From: Agarophyton chilense
Taxonomy: Eukaryota > Rhodophyta > Florideophyceae > Gracilariales > Gracilariaceae
NCBI GenBank assembly: GCA_030374765.1
Contig: JARGXX010000129.1
Location: 620,001 to 684,000, forward strand
DNA length: 64,000 nt
Reading direction: 5' to 3'
Positions within the stretch are counted from its first letter, which is position 1; the number at the start of each line of letters is the position of its first letter. A program made the position numbers and the translations under genes. Of the stretch, positions 10,015-20,316 are shown one piece after another. The notes below the pieces were generated by a model. That model saw nothing but the letters and a program-made list of their open reading frames with translations. It searched no databases and was not told where the DNA came from.

Positions 10015-10428
10015 CTACCAGCCTATGAACCCTACCGTACCCAACGGTTTGTTGTTCGCGTCAGCGACCTCCGGCACGTGGTCGCGGCAGATCCTAGACT
10101 GCAAAGCAGGCGGTAACACTTCCTCCACGACAAAGTTCGGACCGGCACCGGTGTCTAAGACGGTAACGTGTCGCACCATAAACTGGGGTGAAAGGCCAAG
10201 GTCGACATAGACCTTGTAGTTTCTCTTAGCCATCACCAGAACTCTATCCGGGAACCGGTTATGGAAAACACGTTTCCACGGACGACGCAGAACACGAAAG
10301 TGTTCCGGGTTTACGTCATTGACGGCCTCTTTCCTTGAAAGTATTTCGACCGGGGAGCGAGGCTTGGACGTCTTGGGCGCCGTCGACCTCGATTCTGAGG
10401 GCGCCCCTCCTTGAGAGGAGACTCCCAC
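10015..10428 (-). pseudogene. Aspartic protease domain of element 1 Pol
   Basis: The start of Pol, in the -1 frame relative to gag and directly after the gag stop. It contains RNYKVYVDLG, then the retropepsin active site VLDTGAGPNFV, then a flap-like region and ADANNKPLGTV. In element 2 the protease runs into RT in one frame. Here a one-base frameshift near 10,030 separates them: the protease frame ends in a stop at 10,015, while the RT frame resumes with HRLVVRVG. Retropepsins are about 100 residues and act as dimers to cut Gag-Pol. The catalytic Asp is intact, but the enzyme would be released without RT. Confidence 0.8.
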
Positions 10429-10430
10429 AT

Positions 10431-10440
10431 TTAGTTTTTC
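10431..10440 (-). promoter_or_regulatory. Probable -1 ribosomal frameshift site at the end of gag (element 1)
   Basis: On the minus strand the sequence GAAAAAC is followed immediately by the gag stop TAA. Protease is open in the -1 frame across this point. This resembles retroviral slippery heptamers ending in AAAAAC or AAAAC. Element 2 has the same arrangement at 26,911-26,920. Confidence 0.55.
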
Positions 10441-12490
10441 TGGGCCTGCTCCGCCGGAGGCGGCTGCTCAGGGCGTTGAGCGGGCAACGCCTGGGCATCA
10501 GGTCCAGAAGGTACCGCAGAAGCGGTGGGGTGACCGACCACGCCGGTGACACGGGATTCGGGTGCAGGTACCACCCGAGCTCTGGGAAGCGACACGTGAC
10601 GTGGAACATCCGTTCGAGCACGGATGTACGATGCAATCGGAACAGCTGCTTTGTCCTCCGGGGATAGGGCCTCGTAATTGACTACGACTTGTGCCCATTC
10701 TCGGAGAGACAACACACATTGTGGAGAAGTATGGCCTGGTTTGTAGCAGAGATGAAAAATCAGACCAGAAGCCGGCGTTGGGTGGCGAGGCTCGGCGAAC
10801 TTCACCACGGGGCGGGTATCTCTCCAACCAGGACGCAAAAAGCGGACATTACCACTCTAGTGTGGGACGCGTGGCGCACGGACGCGACCATTATCCGCAT
10901 AGAGTAGCGTGTCATCCTCAATCACGTATTGTGATTCGTCCAAGGTTTAGGGTAACTCCGTTGTCGGGATGAAATGAACGTCGCTATGGGCAAGCTGCAC
11001 GTTATCATAATCCCTTCGAGAGGCCTGTTCGTCGATCATCGAAGCTGACGGGGTACCCGGTTGTAACATCAACGCTTTTGCGGATCTAAGCCTGGATCCA
11101 GGAGTGCGGGCGGGCAGGGGTTCACTTTCTGCGCGAGCGAACTGCACTAGTTCCAAATACGTGGCTTTAGGTCTAACTTCTCGACGTCGAGCAACAAGAG
11201 TCCGGATCGCCGGGTACAAACCATCGACAAACATAGTACAACGCTCTTCAGCGGGGTAAACATTGCCACAGCGGTGGAAGGCCTTGTTAAAGCGCGACGA
11301 ATAATCGGTTTCCGACTCGCCTGGACGTTGGCGAGTGTCCCGCAGGGCGCGTATCGCCTGCTGAATGACGGAGTTAGTAGCATACGACCTCAGGAGGTAC
11401 TGAAATGCTTCGGGCCAGCAGGTTACCCCTCCCTTGGACGCGCGTGATGTACCTCTGTCAGAGTGATACTGGTCTTCTGCAAGCCCACGTAAGAAGTACG
11501 GTAAGGCATTGTAGGCCTGTCTTTCGTTCATTCCAAGGATATCAGCTTCCGCGACAAAGCGTGCCAAGAAATCCAACACCAATATTGGGTCTTCCCCAGT
11601 AGACAACTGGTTGCGAAGTGAAAGCTGCATTCGCTTAATGCAGTCCTTCACTCTTCCCGTACCACGGGGTGTACGATCCAAAGAGGAGTCCTCCAAACGG
11701 TAGTACCGGTATGATAAGAGCTTCTTAAAGAGCGAATTGGTCCGTTTCAGCTCCTTCAAACCTGTGTGCTTCCTTCCCTTCGTGCGGGCGCGGATCACTC
11801 CATGGGTGGCTGTTGCCGCTTAGAGCGTGAGGAACGCTCACGGCGAGCTACTTCCACCGATGAATCGGAAGAGTCGGACTCCGAGGATGAGGAGTCTGAC
11901 GGTTCGGGATCCGTGTTTCTTCGCTTCTTTCGAGCCTGGCAGTTCTCTTCCTTATTTCCATTGTGGGATACTGCAACCGGCTCGGCCGGGTCATTCCCCG
12001 ACATCAGGGTTTGTTCCAACGTCTCGAGACGGCTTCGGACGCGCGAGAACTTGTCCGCGATGTCCTTGACAAAGGCCGAGGGTCCACTAAGGGACTCCAG
12101 AATCGAAATCACATCCGCACGGAGGACATGGAGGTCCTCAGAAAAATCCTGCGTAGCATTGTCATCTACCTTCTTGCGAAGGGAATCAAACTCCTCTGCA
12201 AGGATGACTTGAGCTTCCCGCATAGAGCGGAGTTGCTCTTCCACAGCTTCAAAGCTGGGATGGATAGTGACGTCCCTAGCAGGGGAGAGCATCTGCGCGG
12301 CGGCAGACGCCGGTCCTGCTCTACTTGCTGGGGGTGTCGAATCAGAGACAGGAGGTCTCGAGGTTCTTCCATCGGGCACGCCAGTCGATCCACCGGTATG
12401 AGATCGTGAACGGACCGGGATACAAGATGGTTGCAATGGTTCCGGTGCACCGGTTTGAATCCGCGTCCTCGGACGGTCTTTGGACGACAT
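10431..12490 (-). pseudogene. gag: gag of element 1, broken
   Basis: The nucleocapsid/capsid polyprotein, starting at the ATG at 12,490 (MSSKDRPRTR). The first part (12,490-11,795) has a predicted coiled coil and a Ser/Asp-rich acidic tract. Capsid homology follows at 11,798-10,947 (ARFVAEADILGMNERQAYN, YLLRSYATN, YSSRFNKAFHRCGNVYP, FVDGLYP), which matches the gag of element 2 closely. The nucleocapsid (10,838-10,431) has a zinc knuckle whose first Cys is Phe (FHLCYKPGHTSPQC). Lesions are a -1 frameshift near 11,797, where element 2 reads straight through, a TAA at about 10,944 and a TAG at about 10,857. The last codons are CAG AAA AAC TAA, and protease follows in the -1 frame. Confidence 0.85.
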
Positions 12491-12637
12491 GAGATCAGAA
12501 TCCGTTACACGTGAGTATCCAAACCCGATCGGCTAATGGGGCCCAGAAACTTACTCGAAGAGGGCAACTGAGATCAACCTCAATTTGTGGGTTCTCTTAC
12601 CGATTAATCGTTACTGAGTGTGCCTGACTCAAAATTC

Positions 12638-12652
12638 TAAGTCGGGAGACCA
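12638..12652 (-). promoter_or_regulatory. Primer-binding site of element 1
   Basis: Three bases inside the 5' LTR the minus strand reads TGGTCTCCCGACTTA. This starts with the TGG expected for pairing with a tRNA CCA end. The identical 15 bases lie at the same position in element 2 (24,554-24,568). I could not assign the tRNA. Confidence 0.7.
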
Positions 12653-12655
12653 GTT

Positions 12656-13528
12656 TGTAGGACAACGCTTGGAGCGAAGACACCACGAAGATGTTCGGGA
12701 TCTTCCTCTCTTGAGAGACACGCCTCAGGCGGAGGAGACGCGTCCCAGCGGAGCACAGAAACAGAGCCACTCTGGAAAGGCACGACGGAGTCGGGTGTAA
12801 GACCGAGGCCAGTCCGGCGGGATATACCTAGAGTGTTTAGGTGAGCACGGCACAGTCCGGGGTGTGACCAATCCTAGGCGGAGCGGTACCACGGCGATTG
12901 TCCGAAAGGGAGCGAGGAAACACTCGTATGAGGGGGGCGAGCGGGGTGAGTGAGGCGGCCACTCACGAGAGCCAAAAAGGAGAACAAGAGGAACGGTGGC
13001 GAAACCTTATACAGGGGCGCGACTACGACAAGTGTCGGTGAATGAATATGAACCCACGGTGGTCGACAGAGGGGTGTATGAACTAACGTGCGACGGGCGC
13101 TAAATCAGTATGCGGTGAAGACGCGCCGAAGGCGAAGAGTTCAGAGCCAAGACTCCCTCCTTGGGATCTCCCAAGAGGGTGTTTACTGGGGAGCAGTGCT
13201 GAACCTCCTAAGTACTGTGGCGCGCGGCCCCTGACAGTGGGCGCGCGCCCGAAAAATAGACACTAAATAGCGATAGCGTAGCCAAATAAATACTAAAAAA
13301 TTTCTAAATAATACTAACCATTAGGTAGAATCCGGGCCACGTGTGGCACGCCTCGCACTCGAGCGTCGGCATCCGTGCAGTCCACGTGTTTCACCCGTGG
13401 GCACTTCCGGTCCTAACCGGCCGTCAGCACGCAATAGCGGTATAGCTTGTTATAGACCAAGCTAGTCCTCAAGCAAGCGAACTTCCTAAGTCTCGCGAAG
13501 AAACCCCTTTGAAGGGCATTGTTCTTCA
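12656..13528 (-). repeat. 5' LTR of element 1
   Basis: An 873-bp LTR paired with 2,463-3,349. It lacks the 14-bp insertion of the other copy. The downstream target duplication tctgg is at 13,529-13,533. Confidence 0.95.
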
Positions 13529-13533
13529 TCTGG

Positions 13534-15419
13534 AAATGCACAGAAGGCTCCCATCGTCAGCAAACTAATGTCCATGTTAAAACTATGAACTAGAAGACGC
13601 TTACCAATCATAGTAGGGCTCTGTGAGACAAAAACAGCCTCCGTGACCGTGATGAGAATCTCCAATCCAGATTAAAGTCCGTACATTCCTCCCATGCCTC
13701 GGATTTCTTCCACCACTATAAAAGAATGACTGTTTTGCTCACCTATTAAAGTTTTCTTTCTCTGAATAAATCTAAATCAGACGTAGACGCTTTCAATGAA
13801 ATGAGAAAACCCAGACAACAGTACCCATCAATTAGCAGTAGGTACCACAAGTGGGGACATAGTTATCGTACCGATATAATTTTCAACCGTACACTTATGT
13901 TTCGAGATCCAAGAAAAAAACGATTTCTAGCAAAATCCAGCGTGTTGAAGCATCAAAAGGGCACGTTGTTATCATCCCATTTCGAAGGTTTGTTTGTCGG
14001 CATAGGAAAGCAATAATGCGCGTTTAGGCTACATTGGAACTGGTCACGAAGGGAGCCGGGAATAACATTTTGGATTAAGAGATTCTATTGATGAGCCGTA
14101 GACCATATTGGATAGAATCCCTCAAGTGCGACTGAACTGAATCGCGTAATGGCTCCTTGGTATTTGCCAACCATTTCGCTCCATCAATAGCGACTTATAT
14201 CAACTTCCTACTCCACTGCACAACCATCAAACCCTGCAATATAGACAGTATCACAAAACCCAAAGCCTCACCTGTATGTGACTCCAAAAAGGAATGGAAA
14301 AAAAAACGTAAATATTGTACTCCCATTGAATCAAACAACCGATCAAGAACATCGATTTAGAATTTCTCTTTTTAAGGTGCAGCCTCCAATCATATGGAAA
14401 TTTCCAGATTCTTTTTCGTACAGCAAATAGAATATTTGCTGAAGATTAACAGCAAGCACAACCTGTATGTACTACAAGACCTTTTCTATATCAAACGTAA
14501 AAGAGTATCAATATCGCATACATTTGTAGTAATCGTTGGCGACTTTTTCGCTTGTCTGAAAAACACATCTAAAAGATACATTTTTAATAGTCGTACAAAA
14601 CTCACTGCTCTCATTAATAATCACAAAACAGTGCCCTCTTTTTCGCCAGCAGAATTGAAGAGAACATTCCTTTGGATGCGTTGTGCACATTTTTCCTTAG
14701 CAGTGAACAAACCAATAGTAATCCTCTTCACATACGTTCAATAATCTTGAAGCTAAGTGCGTCGCCACTACCAAACTGAGACGTAATTCTTTCAACATAC
14801 GGCACTATTTTGTCGAAGAATTAAAGTTTCTTCAGACTAATCGATTTTTTAATATTCATACCACTTCGCTGTGTCCTGTTTTTCAAAATTAAAAGGTATT
14901 GGTTTGTGCACAATGATGCGCGGAAGATTCTTTCGATTGGAGAAGGGCACGGCTAGACTTTTCGTTCGCTCCACCGCCAAATGTTACGAAAAATCTGCGA
15001 ATAATTGCATTCATGTCTTCAACATGCTGACATCGGGTGGTTTATTGTACCCTAAATTAAACGATGGAAATTTCTAAACAAACTTGTTCGTCGTTCGCGG
15101 AGCTTTGTAATTATGGTTTTTATAGTCATTGTGGCTTGTAAACCTATCTGCAACGCATTGGATTGAAAATGAAATGCAATACAGAGCTTGGAAAAGCTCG
15201 AAGATGTGTACTTGGCTACTGCCATCTATACAGATCAGGGCGATGTTCATGGTTTGTGTCTGATGGCTGTGTGTTGTTTCGGTTTCGCCTTTTGCGCGAA
15301 ACCCGACTCTGAGATGGTCAGAGAGGCTCAGGGATCTAGGAAATGCTTTCTTCTAGACTCGGATCACCGGAGCTCAATAATTCGGGCAAATTCGGACTTA
15401 CTGTAAGCGAACCAGTTTG
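13534..15419. other. AT-rich intergenic DNA, no recognised gene
   Basis: No ORF here has a recognisable domain. The longest, 14,394-14,744 (+), is a 116-codon frame of AT-rich composition that I consider chance. No LTR, tRNA or tandem repeat was noticed. Confidence 0.5.
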
Positions 15420-15801
15420 CAAGCGGCGATGATGCGCCTTTGCTCTCTTTTGTTCTGCGCCAGTGCCACGTCGCGAGATTCTCCAGAGAGCACTCCTTTC
15501 AGTGGTGTGGAATCTCGGGATCTCCGATGTCAGCAATCAGCTTTCCACCCCTTCATAACGCCTGCCAAATGATTAGTTTTAACTGCGTCACCTCCCAATT
15601 TCACGGCGAACACTTTTCTCCGCCGACTGCGTTTTAGCGTCGCATCGTGATCTTCTTGCCAGATATGTATACAAGGAGCTGTCAAACAGATTTCACCCTC
15701 CCTCAGCCTGAGCAGAGTGGTCGAAAGCACCTACATCTAATCACTCAAAAAAGAGCTCCTCATATACGTTTGTGCAATGAAAAGCCTTGTCGTTCTCATG
15801 T

Positions 15802-15846
15802 ACTATTTACAAACTATTTACAAACTATTTACAAACTATTTACAAA
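15802..15846. repeat. 11-bp tandem repeat after the CBM20 stop codon
   Basis: Four copies of actatttacaa, which overlap the 3' end of the CBM20 gene and its 3' flank. The same array is in the right arm at 52,203-52,248. Confidence 0.9.
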
Positions 15847-17024
15847 CACCTCCATTGATCTTGTAACAGAATACTAATCCCATTTTCAGGCGGGACGTAC
15901 CTGTTGCAACCGCTTTCCCACAAAACCGCCCCTTCCTTGCTCTCCACTACGTACTTGTACTCGGCGTTGTCATTCCGTTCAATGACTGCTTCCGCGAGCA
16001 AGCTACTCCCCATGACCTCCATCCGCAACCCCGCTTCCGTGTTCCAACTTCCTAAAGCGACGCAGTTGCCAACCACTTTTGCAACCCCCCCAACCAATGC
16101 GTTTCGTGCATCAAGCGGCAACGTATCCTCGGCCAAACTGAATCTTACAGCCCATCCGTCGAACACTGGTTCTGGTGGTGGACTGTACGGCGGGGAGGTG
16201 TACGGACTCTCGGTCTCGTCACACCGAGCATGTCGCTCCTTCTTCCTCAGCAGGTACAGGGGTGCCCCATACTGAGCTGCGTCTTCGGAGAACCCCGCGT
16301 CGCTCGCCACCTCAACAGCCGCCGGCGACCAAGACATCAGCAGTACCATGCTACCAGGTGCGCACATGGTCGCAACTGCCTTCAGCTGTTGTAGCAAGGC
16401 AGGATCGGACGCGTTCTGCAGCTGCAGGAGCCACACCGCTGTCGCTCGCCAATCAAATCCCATCAGCACCAACGCAGCGGGCCATTCCTCAGGGCACGGC
16501 CGACATTGGACGTGCCAGCAGTACGGAGGGACGTGCTGATCGCCGCTTATCACGAAAATCTGGCCTTTGGGGAGCAAAACCGGGAGCTCTCCCAGCACCA
16601 CCGCCTGTCCAAAACAGAAGCGTCGAACGAGGGAAGCTACCGTCCCTGCCAAGCTGCGTTCACGCTCTTCTTTGCTTTGGCTTGTTTCGTTTTGCTCATC
16701 CCATCGTTGGGCGAGTACCAAGTCCGCAATTGTCATCCCTGACAGAGTTGATGACACGGAGCCCGATGGCGTATACTCGTCCGCGCTGCTGGCTTGGTAG
16801 GTGTATTGCTCGCCAGAAAGGGAAGAAGAAGGGGATGTTGACACAGTCCGTGATAGGGCACACCCATTTGCGCCTCTGGCCTGGTTGTGGGACAGTCCGC
16901 TAGCAATGGAAGAAGAAGAGCTTGATGACATGGACGGCGCTTGGTTGCGGATGTTTTTGTGAGTGCAGTTCTCGAAAATACTTCCAAACATCTTCATGAC
17001 GCCCTCGAGTAAAAAGCTTTTCAT
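15840..17024 (-). CDS. CBM20 starch-binding-domain protein (left copy)
   Basis: A 394-residue protein identical to the copy at 51,025-52,209. I start it at the ATG at 17,024 (MKSFLLEGVMK), which has an A-rich context. The open frame extends further upstream only through a Pro-rich stretch without an ATG, which reads as a pyrimidine-rich leader. Residues 30-95 are Ser-rich. Residues 100-260 form an unassigned globular-looking region. Residues 290-393 are a CBM20 fold: VVGNCVALGSWN, then AEYKYVV and LWESGCNRYV, with the starch-contacting Trp residues at about 327 and 369. CBM20 binds granular starch or glycogen. No catalytic amylase, phosphatase or dikinase domain is visible, so a scaffold or targeting role in floridean starch metabolism is an inference. 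No signal or transit peptide is obvious, consistent with the cytosolic starch of red algae. Confidence 0.8.
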   Translation of the reverse strand: MKSFLLEGVMKMFGSIFENCTHKNIRNQAPSMSSSSSSSIASGLSHNQARGANGCALSRTVSTSPSSSLSGEQYTYQASSADEYTPSGSVSSTLSGMTIADLVLAQRWDEQNETSQSKEERERSLAGTVASLVRRFCFGQAVVLGELPVLLPKGQIFVISGDQHVPPYCWHVQCRPCPEEWPAALVLMGFDWRATAVWLLQLQNASDPALLQQLKAVATMCAPGSMVLLMSWSPAAVEVASDAGFSEDAAQYGAPLYLLRKKERHARCDETESPYTSPPYSPPPEPVFDGWAVRFSLAEDTLPLDARNALVGGVAKVVGNCVALGSWNTEAGLRMEVMGSSLLAEAVIERNDNAEYKYVVESKEGAVLWESGCNRYVPPENGISILLQDQWRCL

Positions 17025-19595
17025 CTTTGGTGTCTTGGGAGAGATATTCAAGACAGGGTGCCCGGGTTTAAAGATAAAAGGGAGGTGGAATGGAGAGGGG
17101 TGGGGTACGGTGGGGTGGGGAAGAGTGGAGTAGGTTGGGATCGTTGGGGTCGGGCCAGGCCGGTGGATTCGGATGGTGAAGGCAAGACTGAAAAGCAACC
17201 AACTCAGAGAACTCGACCAACCGATAGAAAAAAGAGTGACAGGAGGACAGAAAGAACCACTTCAATGGCGTTTAGATTCAAATCGGTTGGTGAGCGCGGA
17301 ATGGAAGAGTCGGAGTGTGGACGAAGAGCGAGCTCTTTTATACACCACAGCGAAGAGCGAGTCGAAGAACTCAAAGTCATTGCTACTAGTTTCAGTGTCG
17401 GCATTTTGCTCTGATTCATACGTAATAATCAGCAATCCAAATTGGAGAGGCGTCGAAGAGCTTGCGTTCGAGGACATTATCTGCTCATAAGTATCCGCTT
17501 ACGGTGCTTTGGCGGAATGCAACGAAATTGTCGGAAAGAAACAGACAGTGGTGAGGTGAGGTGACGACTGTTCTGTGCCATTGGATCTTGAGTACAGTGC
17601 TCGACGACGATGCCACGCAAGCTGTTCAGAAGTAATCGACTGTGATGAAATTGATCGGAAATGCACGTTCCAGGCAGCAAATCACGAGCCTCACTCGAAC
17701 TCCCTCAACATCTGCCTCGTCTCCCAGCAGCAGATTAGATTTCCGGGGATTATCGCGCACGAGCTTTCGATTAATCATTCGAAGCACATTGTAAATGATG
17801 ATATAGTACAATATACCTTTGTTCACCTTTTGAAGGCTAACTCCAAACATGTATCAAAGCGTCAGTCTACAATCTTCCGAACAAATTCAACAGACAGCGT
17901 TCGTGCCTTTCTAATATGTGTGTCACGAAATTTTGAAGAAGGGTTGGTGGGACTCTTAGCTTTCATCGAAGGGCCATCACGTGGAGTTGGTAAGAAAGCA
18001 CCCGAAACACCCGTCTCTCTTCCATAATGGTTCTTCTCAAGGCTGCTACTATCGCTGTTAGATCTACCAAATATTAACAAAAACTCAAACCTGCTGGGTA
18101 TACCCTGCTCTTCAACTAGAAGTAAGCGCTTTGGGAATCTCGTATGCTCCCGCTCTCACTTGGTGAGATTGAAAATTCATTCATGAGGCATGTTCTTCTT
18201 TCTATGTCTGTGATTGTTTCGATCTCTGCAACGAACTCGTTCGCCATTTCGAATCTGTCATCGTGGCGGATCAAAATGGTGGTGTGGCTCCAACTTCTTT
18301 CCGATATTTGACTATTTATCCCTATAATGCGGCACCTTCAAGTTACTCAAGAGGTTCCACAATATATCATTTCATCGCACTAGAGCCACTTTTGTCGACG
18401 GAAGCCAAGAACGGAAAGTCCTTGACCATTGCAATGGGAAAAGTTTTTCTTTCAAAAGTTTTACTTGAGCTTGGGAATAAAAAGCTAATGTCCACCGGAA
18501 AGACGAAGACGAGTAGTAGGTATTAGAACGATTAACTAAAAGTCGCATGGAGAGAATAGGTTCGGGGAAACTTTGTACCCAAGACAAACAGAGAGAGGGA
18601 GAGGACTTGCCTCCCAGGGAGTTGTTTGACAATGCATCATTTACAAGATTGCCCAAGTGTCAAAAAGGTGCGGAGTGCGTCTTTCAAAGGGACTCAAAGC
18701 AAGCGGCGGCCGTGTTTCCTTTTCTTCTTCATGAGCGTGTTTTCTCAATTTCTAGCTAATCTGAAGCAAATCTTGGTGCTGGGTATTCTGCTCGATACTT
18801 TTCTAACGCTTGCCTTCCAAACACACTCAATGCACTAACTTGTTCACAGAAACCTTTTTATCTTCGAAAGATTCTCGACTGCGTGCGTCCCGCCTATTCG
18901 CCCACTGTTTCTTCACGTGCACCCGTTCGTTAATCCCTTCTAGAGCTCTTCGCACACTAATGAACCTCACTATGTACGTAATGCCCTAAATGGATGCAGG
19001 GCGAACAGAGGGGAGTAGAGCCACTGTGCCGATTGTTTCTTGTCGCACGGAGATCAAATATTTCGTGCATCGCTGTCATCACTCTTTTCGATCAAAAGCA
19101 GTTCTATGTAAATCTTCTGTCTCAACTTCATAGGACACTCTCTTCAAATTTCGTCGGCACGAACGGCGTTGCTGCCCTCCTCACCTACCTCGAGACAATT
19201 CTTTCGAAAGCCCACGAGCTTTTCTGATCGAGCAATCTTTCTTCCGTACATTGGTATGCTAACCTAATCCTCAAGTACTGTAGAAGAACACCCAAGAAAA
19301 CTTTCTTTCTTTCGAATGCCATCATGTTGGAGGTCCAATGCCTCGAGTGCAAGTGACATACCAACTCTGAATGTCATCATGCACTTCTGCAAACTTTTAA
19401 TGATTCAACCCACATGTCCACAGGAACAAGTCGGAATGCTGTTTCGTGCCCGAGCTGATTAGGATAACCAGAGCATATTCTGCAATGGGAAAGTTTCGCC
19501 ACATTCACATCCCTCCGGTTTAAATCACATAAAACTCAACCTGTTTCAGAATCACATATCGAGCCACTGAAAATCATACCACTTCCAAAGAAATA
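17025..19595. other. Intergenic part of the left arm
   Basis: About 2.6 kb between the CBM20 start and the membrane-protein fragment. A G-rich tract at 17,080-17,165 (C/T-rich on the gene strand) directly precedes the CBM20 gene and may be its promoter or leader. Short ORFs such as 17,575-18,027 (+) and 18,263-18,526 (+) recur in the right arm only because the whole segment is duplicated. I see no domain in them. Confidence 0.5.
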
Positions 19596-20246
19596 TCAAG
19601 TACCACTTTTAAACCCAGACGCACGCTTTGTGGAACCGTAGTCATTCACTATCGCTGTGCCTTTCAGTGGGAATGCTTCAGGACTCTTGTGGAGATGCAC
19701 AGCGGCAACGAGCCCAAAAATAGTCCACCCAATCGCAAAATAGTATTGGGCAAGATTCGCCATCGGCTCGGAAACGGCATGAGACGCTAATCGTTCAACT
19801 GCAAACACTGCGACCAAACATCCGAATCCCAAAGCCAGGCTCCTTCCCACACCATATATCAAAGCACTGTTGTTCTTGCCGAATAATTCTCGTACAAGCA
19901 AAGCGGATATGCAAGCGCCAGTAGCAAATAAAACAACCAAAAGCCCACTACAAAGAACAAACACAGCAAACCAAACCATCTTAGAAATGTGAATCACTAA
20001 GATGAACAGAAGTAGCTGTAGAGCCACCAAACACAACGTCAAGTTCTTCGTTCCAAAAGATAGTGGACCAGACGGGAGTCTGATCGCGTTACTGACGATG
20101 CCAACATTGGGACTACAGATCGCCGCGAGCAAATTTATGGCCTGGAGACAGCGTGTCGCAACAACCATGCTAGCATTGAGAGAATGTCTCACACCAAAAA
20201 CGAAAGGGATGAACACACATCTAGCCTGTGCTCCTGAAATACCCAT
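19596..20246 (-). pseudogene. Fragment of a multi-pass membrane protein (left copy)
   Basis: A 216-codon frame from the ATG at 20,246 (MGISGAQARC). It contains about five hydrophobic helices (for example LVALQLLLFILVIHI, MVWFAVFVLCSGLLVVLF and LALGFGCLVAVFAVERL) with Gly-rich turns, and resembles half of a major-facilitator or nodulin-like transporter. The gene begins only about 70 bp inside the sharp edge of the inverted repeat, so the missing N-terminal half was probably cut off when the segment was copied. Seven or so residues differ from the right copy, most of them near the N-terminus, and the last two residues also differ. The transporter family is uncertain. Confidence 0.5.
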
Positions 20247-20316
20247 AACGTACAACTAGAACCTAGGTGTCCAAGTCCATCCGAAACCGGGTCTTTAAAC
20301 CTCGATAGTGTAACGC

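Larger units (their letters stand above)
2463..13528 (-). mobile_element. Complete Ty3/gypsy chromovirus (element 1) with extra antisense ORF
   Basis: This 11,066-bp LTR retrotransposon is oriented on the minus strand. It is bounded by LTRs that begin TG and end CA and is flanked by a perfect 5-bp target duplication, tctgg (2,458-2,462 and 13,529-13,533). In element order it has the 5' LTR (12,656-13,528), a primer-binding site, gag, protease, RT, RNase H, integrase, a chromodomain near the pol C-terminus, a convergent ORF on the opposite strand, a polypurine tract (about 3,350-3,362, read on the minus strand) and the 3' LTR (2,463-3,349). The order PR-RT-RH-IN-chromodomain identifies a Ty3/gypsy chromovirus. 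The LTRs differ by roughly 15 substitutions by eye plus one 14-bp indel, so the insertion is not very recent. Gag has stops and a frameshift, the RT active site is changed to YLGD, and the copy is predicted to be non-autonomous. Confidence 0.93.
15420..20316. repeat. Left arm of a large inverted repeat
   Basis: This 4.9-kb segment recurs as its reverse complement at 47,733-52,640. The junction at the inner edge is sharp: similarity stops at gtta near 20,316 and 47,733. At the outer edge similarity fades between 15,640 and 15,420. The CBM20 reading frames are identical in the two arms and most of 15,780-19,490 differs by only a few bases. About 4% difference is seen in 20,000-20,250, about 8% in 19,500-19,610, and about 6-12% in 15,440-15,780. 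Confidence 0.95.

Noticed and set aside
11795-12490. Second programmed frameshift within gag of element 1 near 11,797
   Set aside because: Element 2 reads through the same point in one frame, so this is more likely a mutation in element 1.
15802-15846. CRISPR-like short repeat array
   Set aside because: The 11-bp units are directly adjacent without spacers. It is a simple tandem repeat in a eukaryotic locus.
17575-18027. 150-codon ORF present in both inverted arms, which might look conserved
   Set aside because: Conservation comes from the segment duplication itself. There is no ATG at the frame start, no motif, and an ORF on the other strand is equally preserved.
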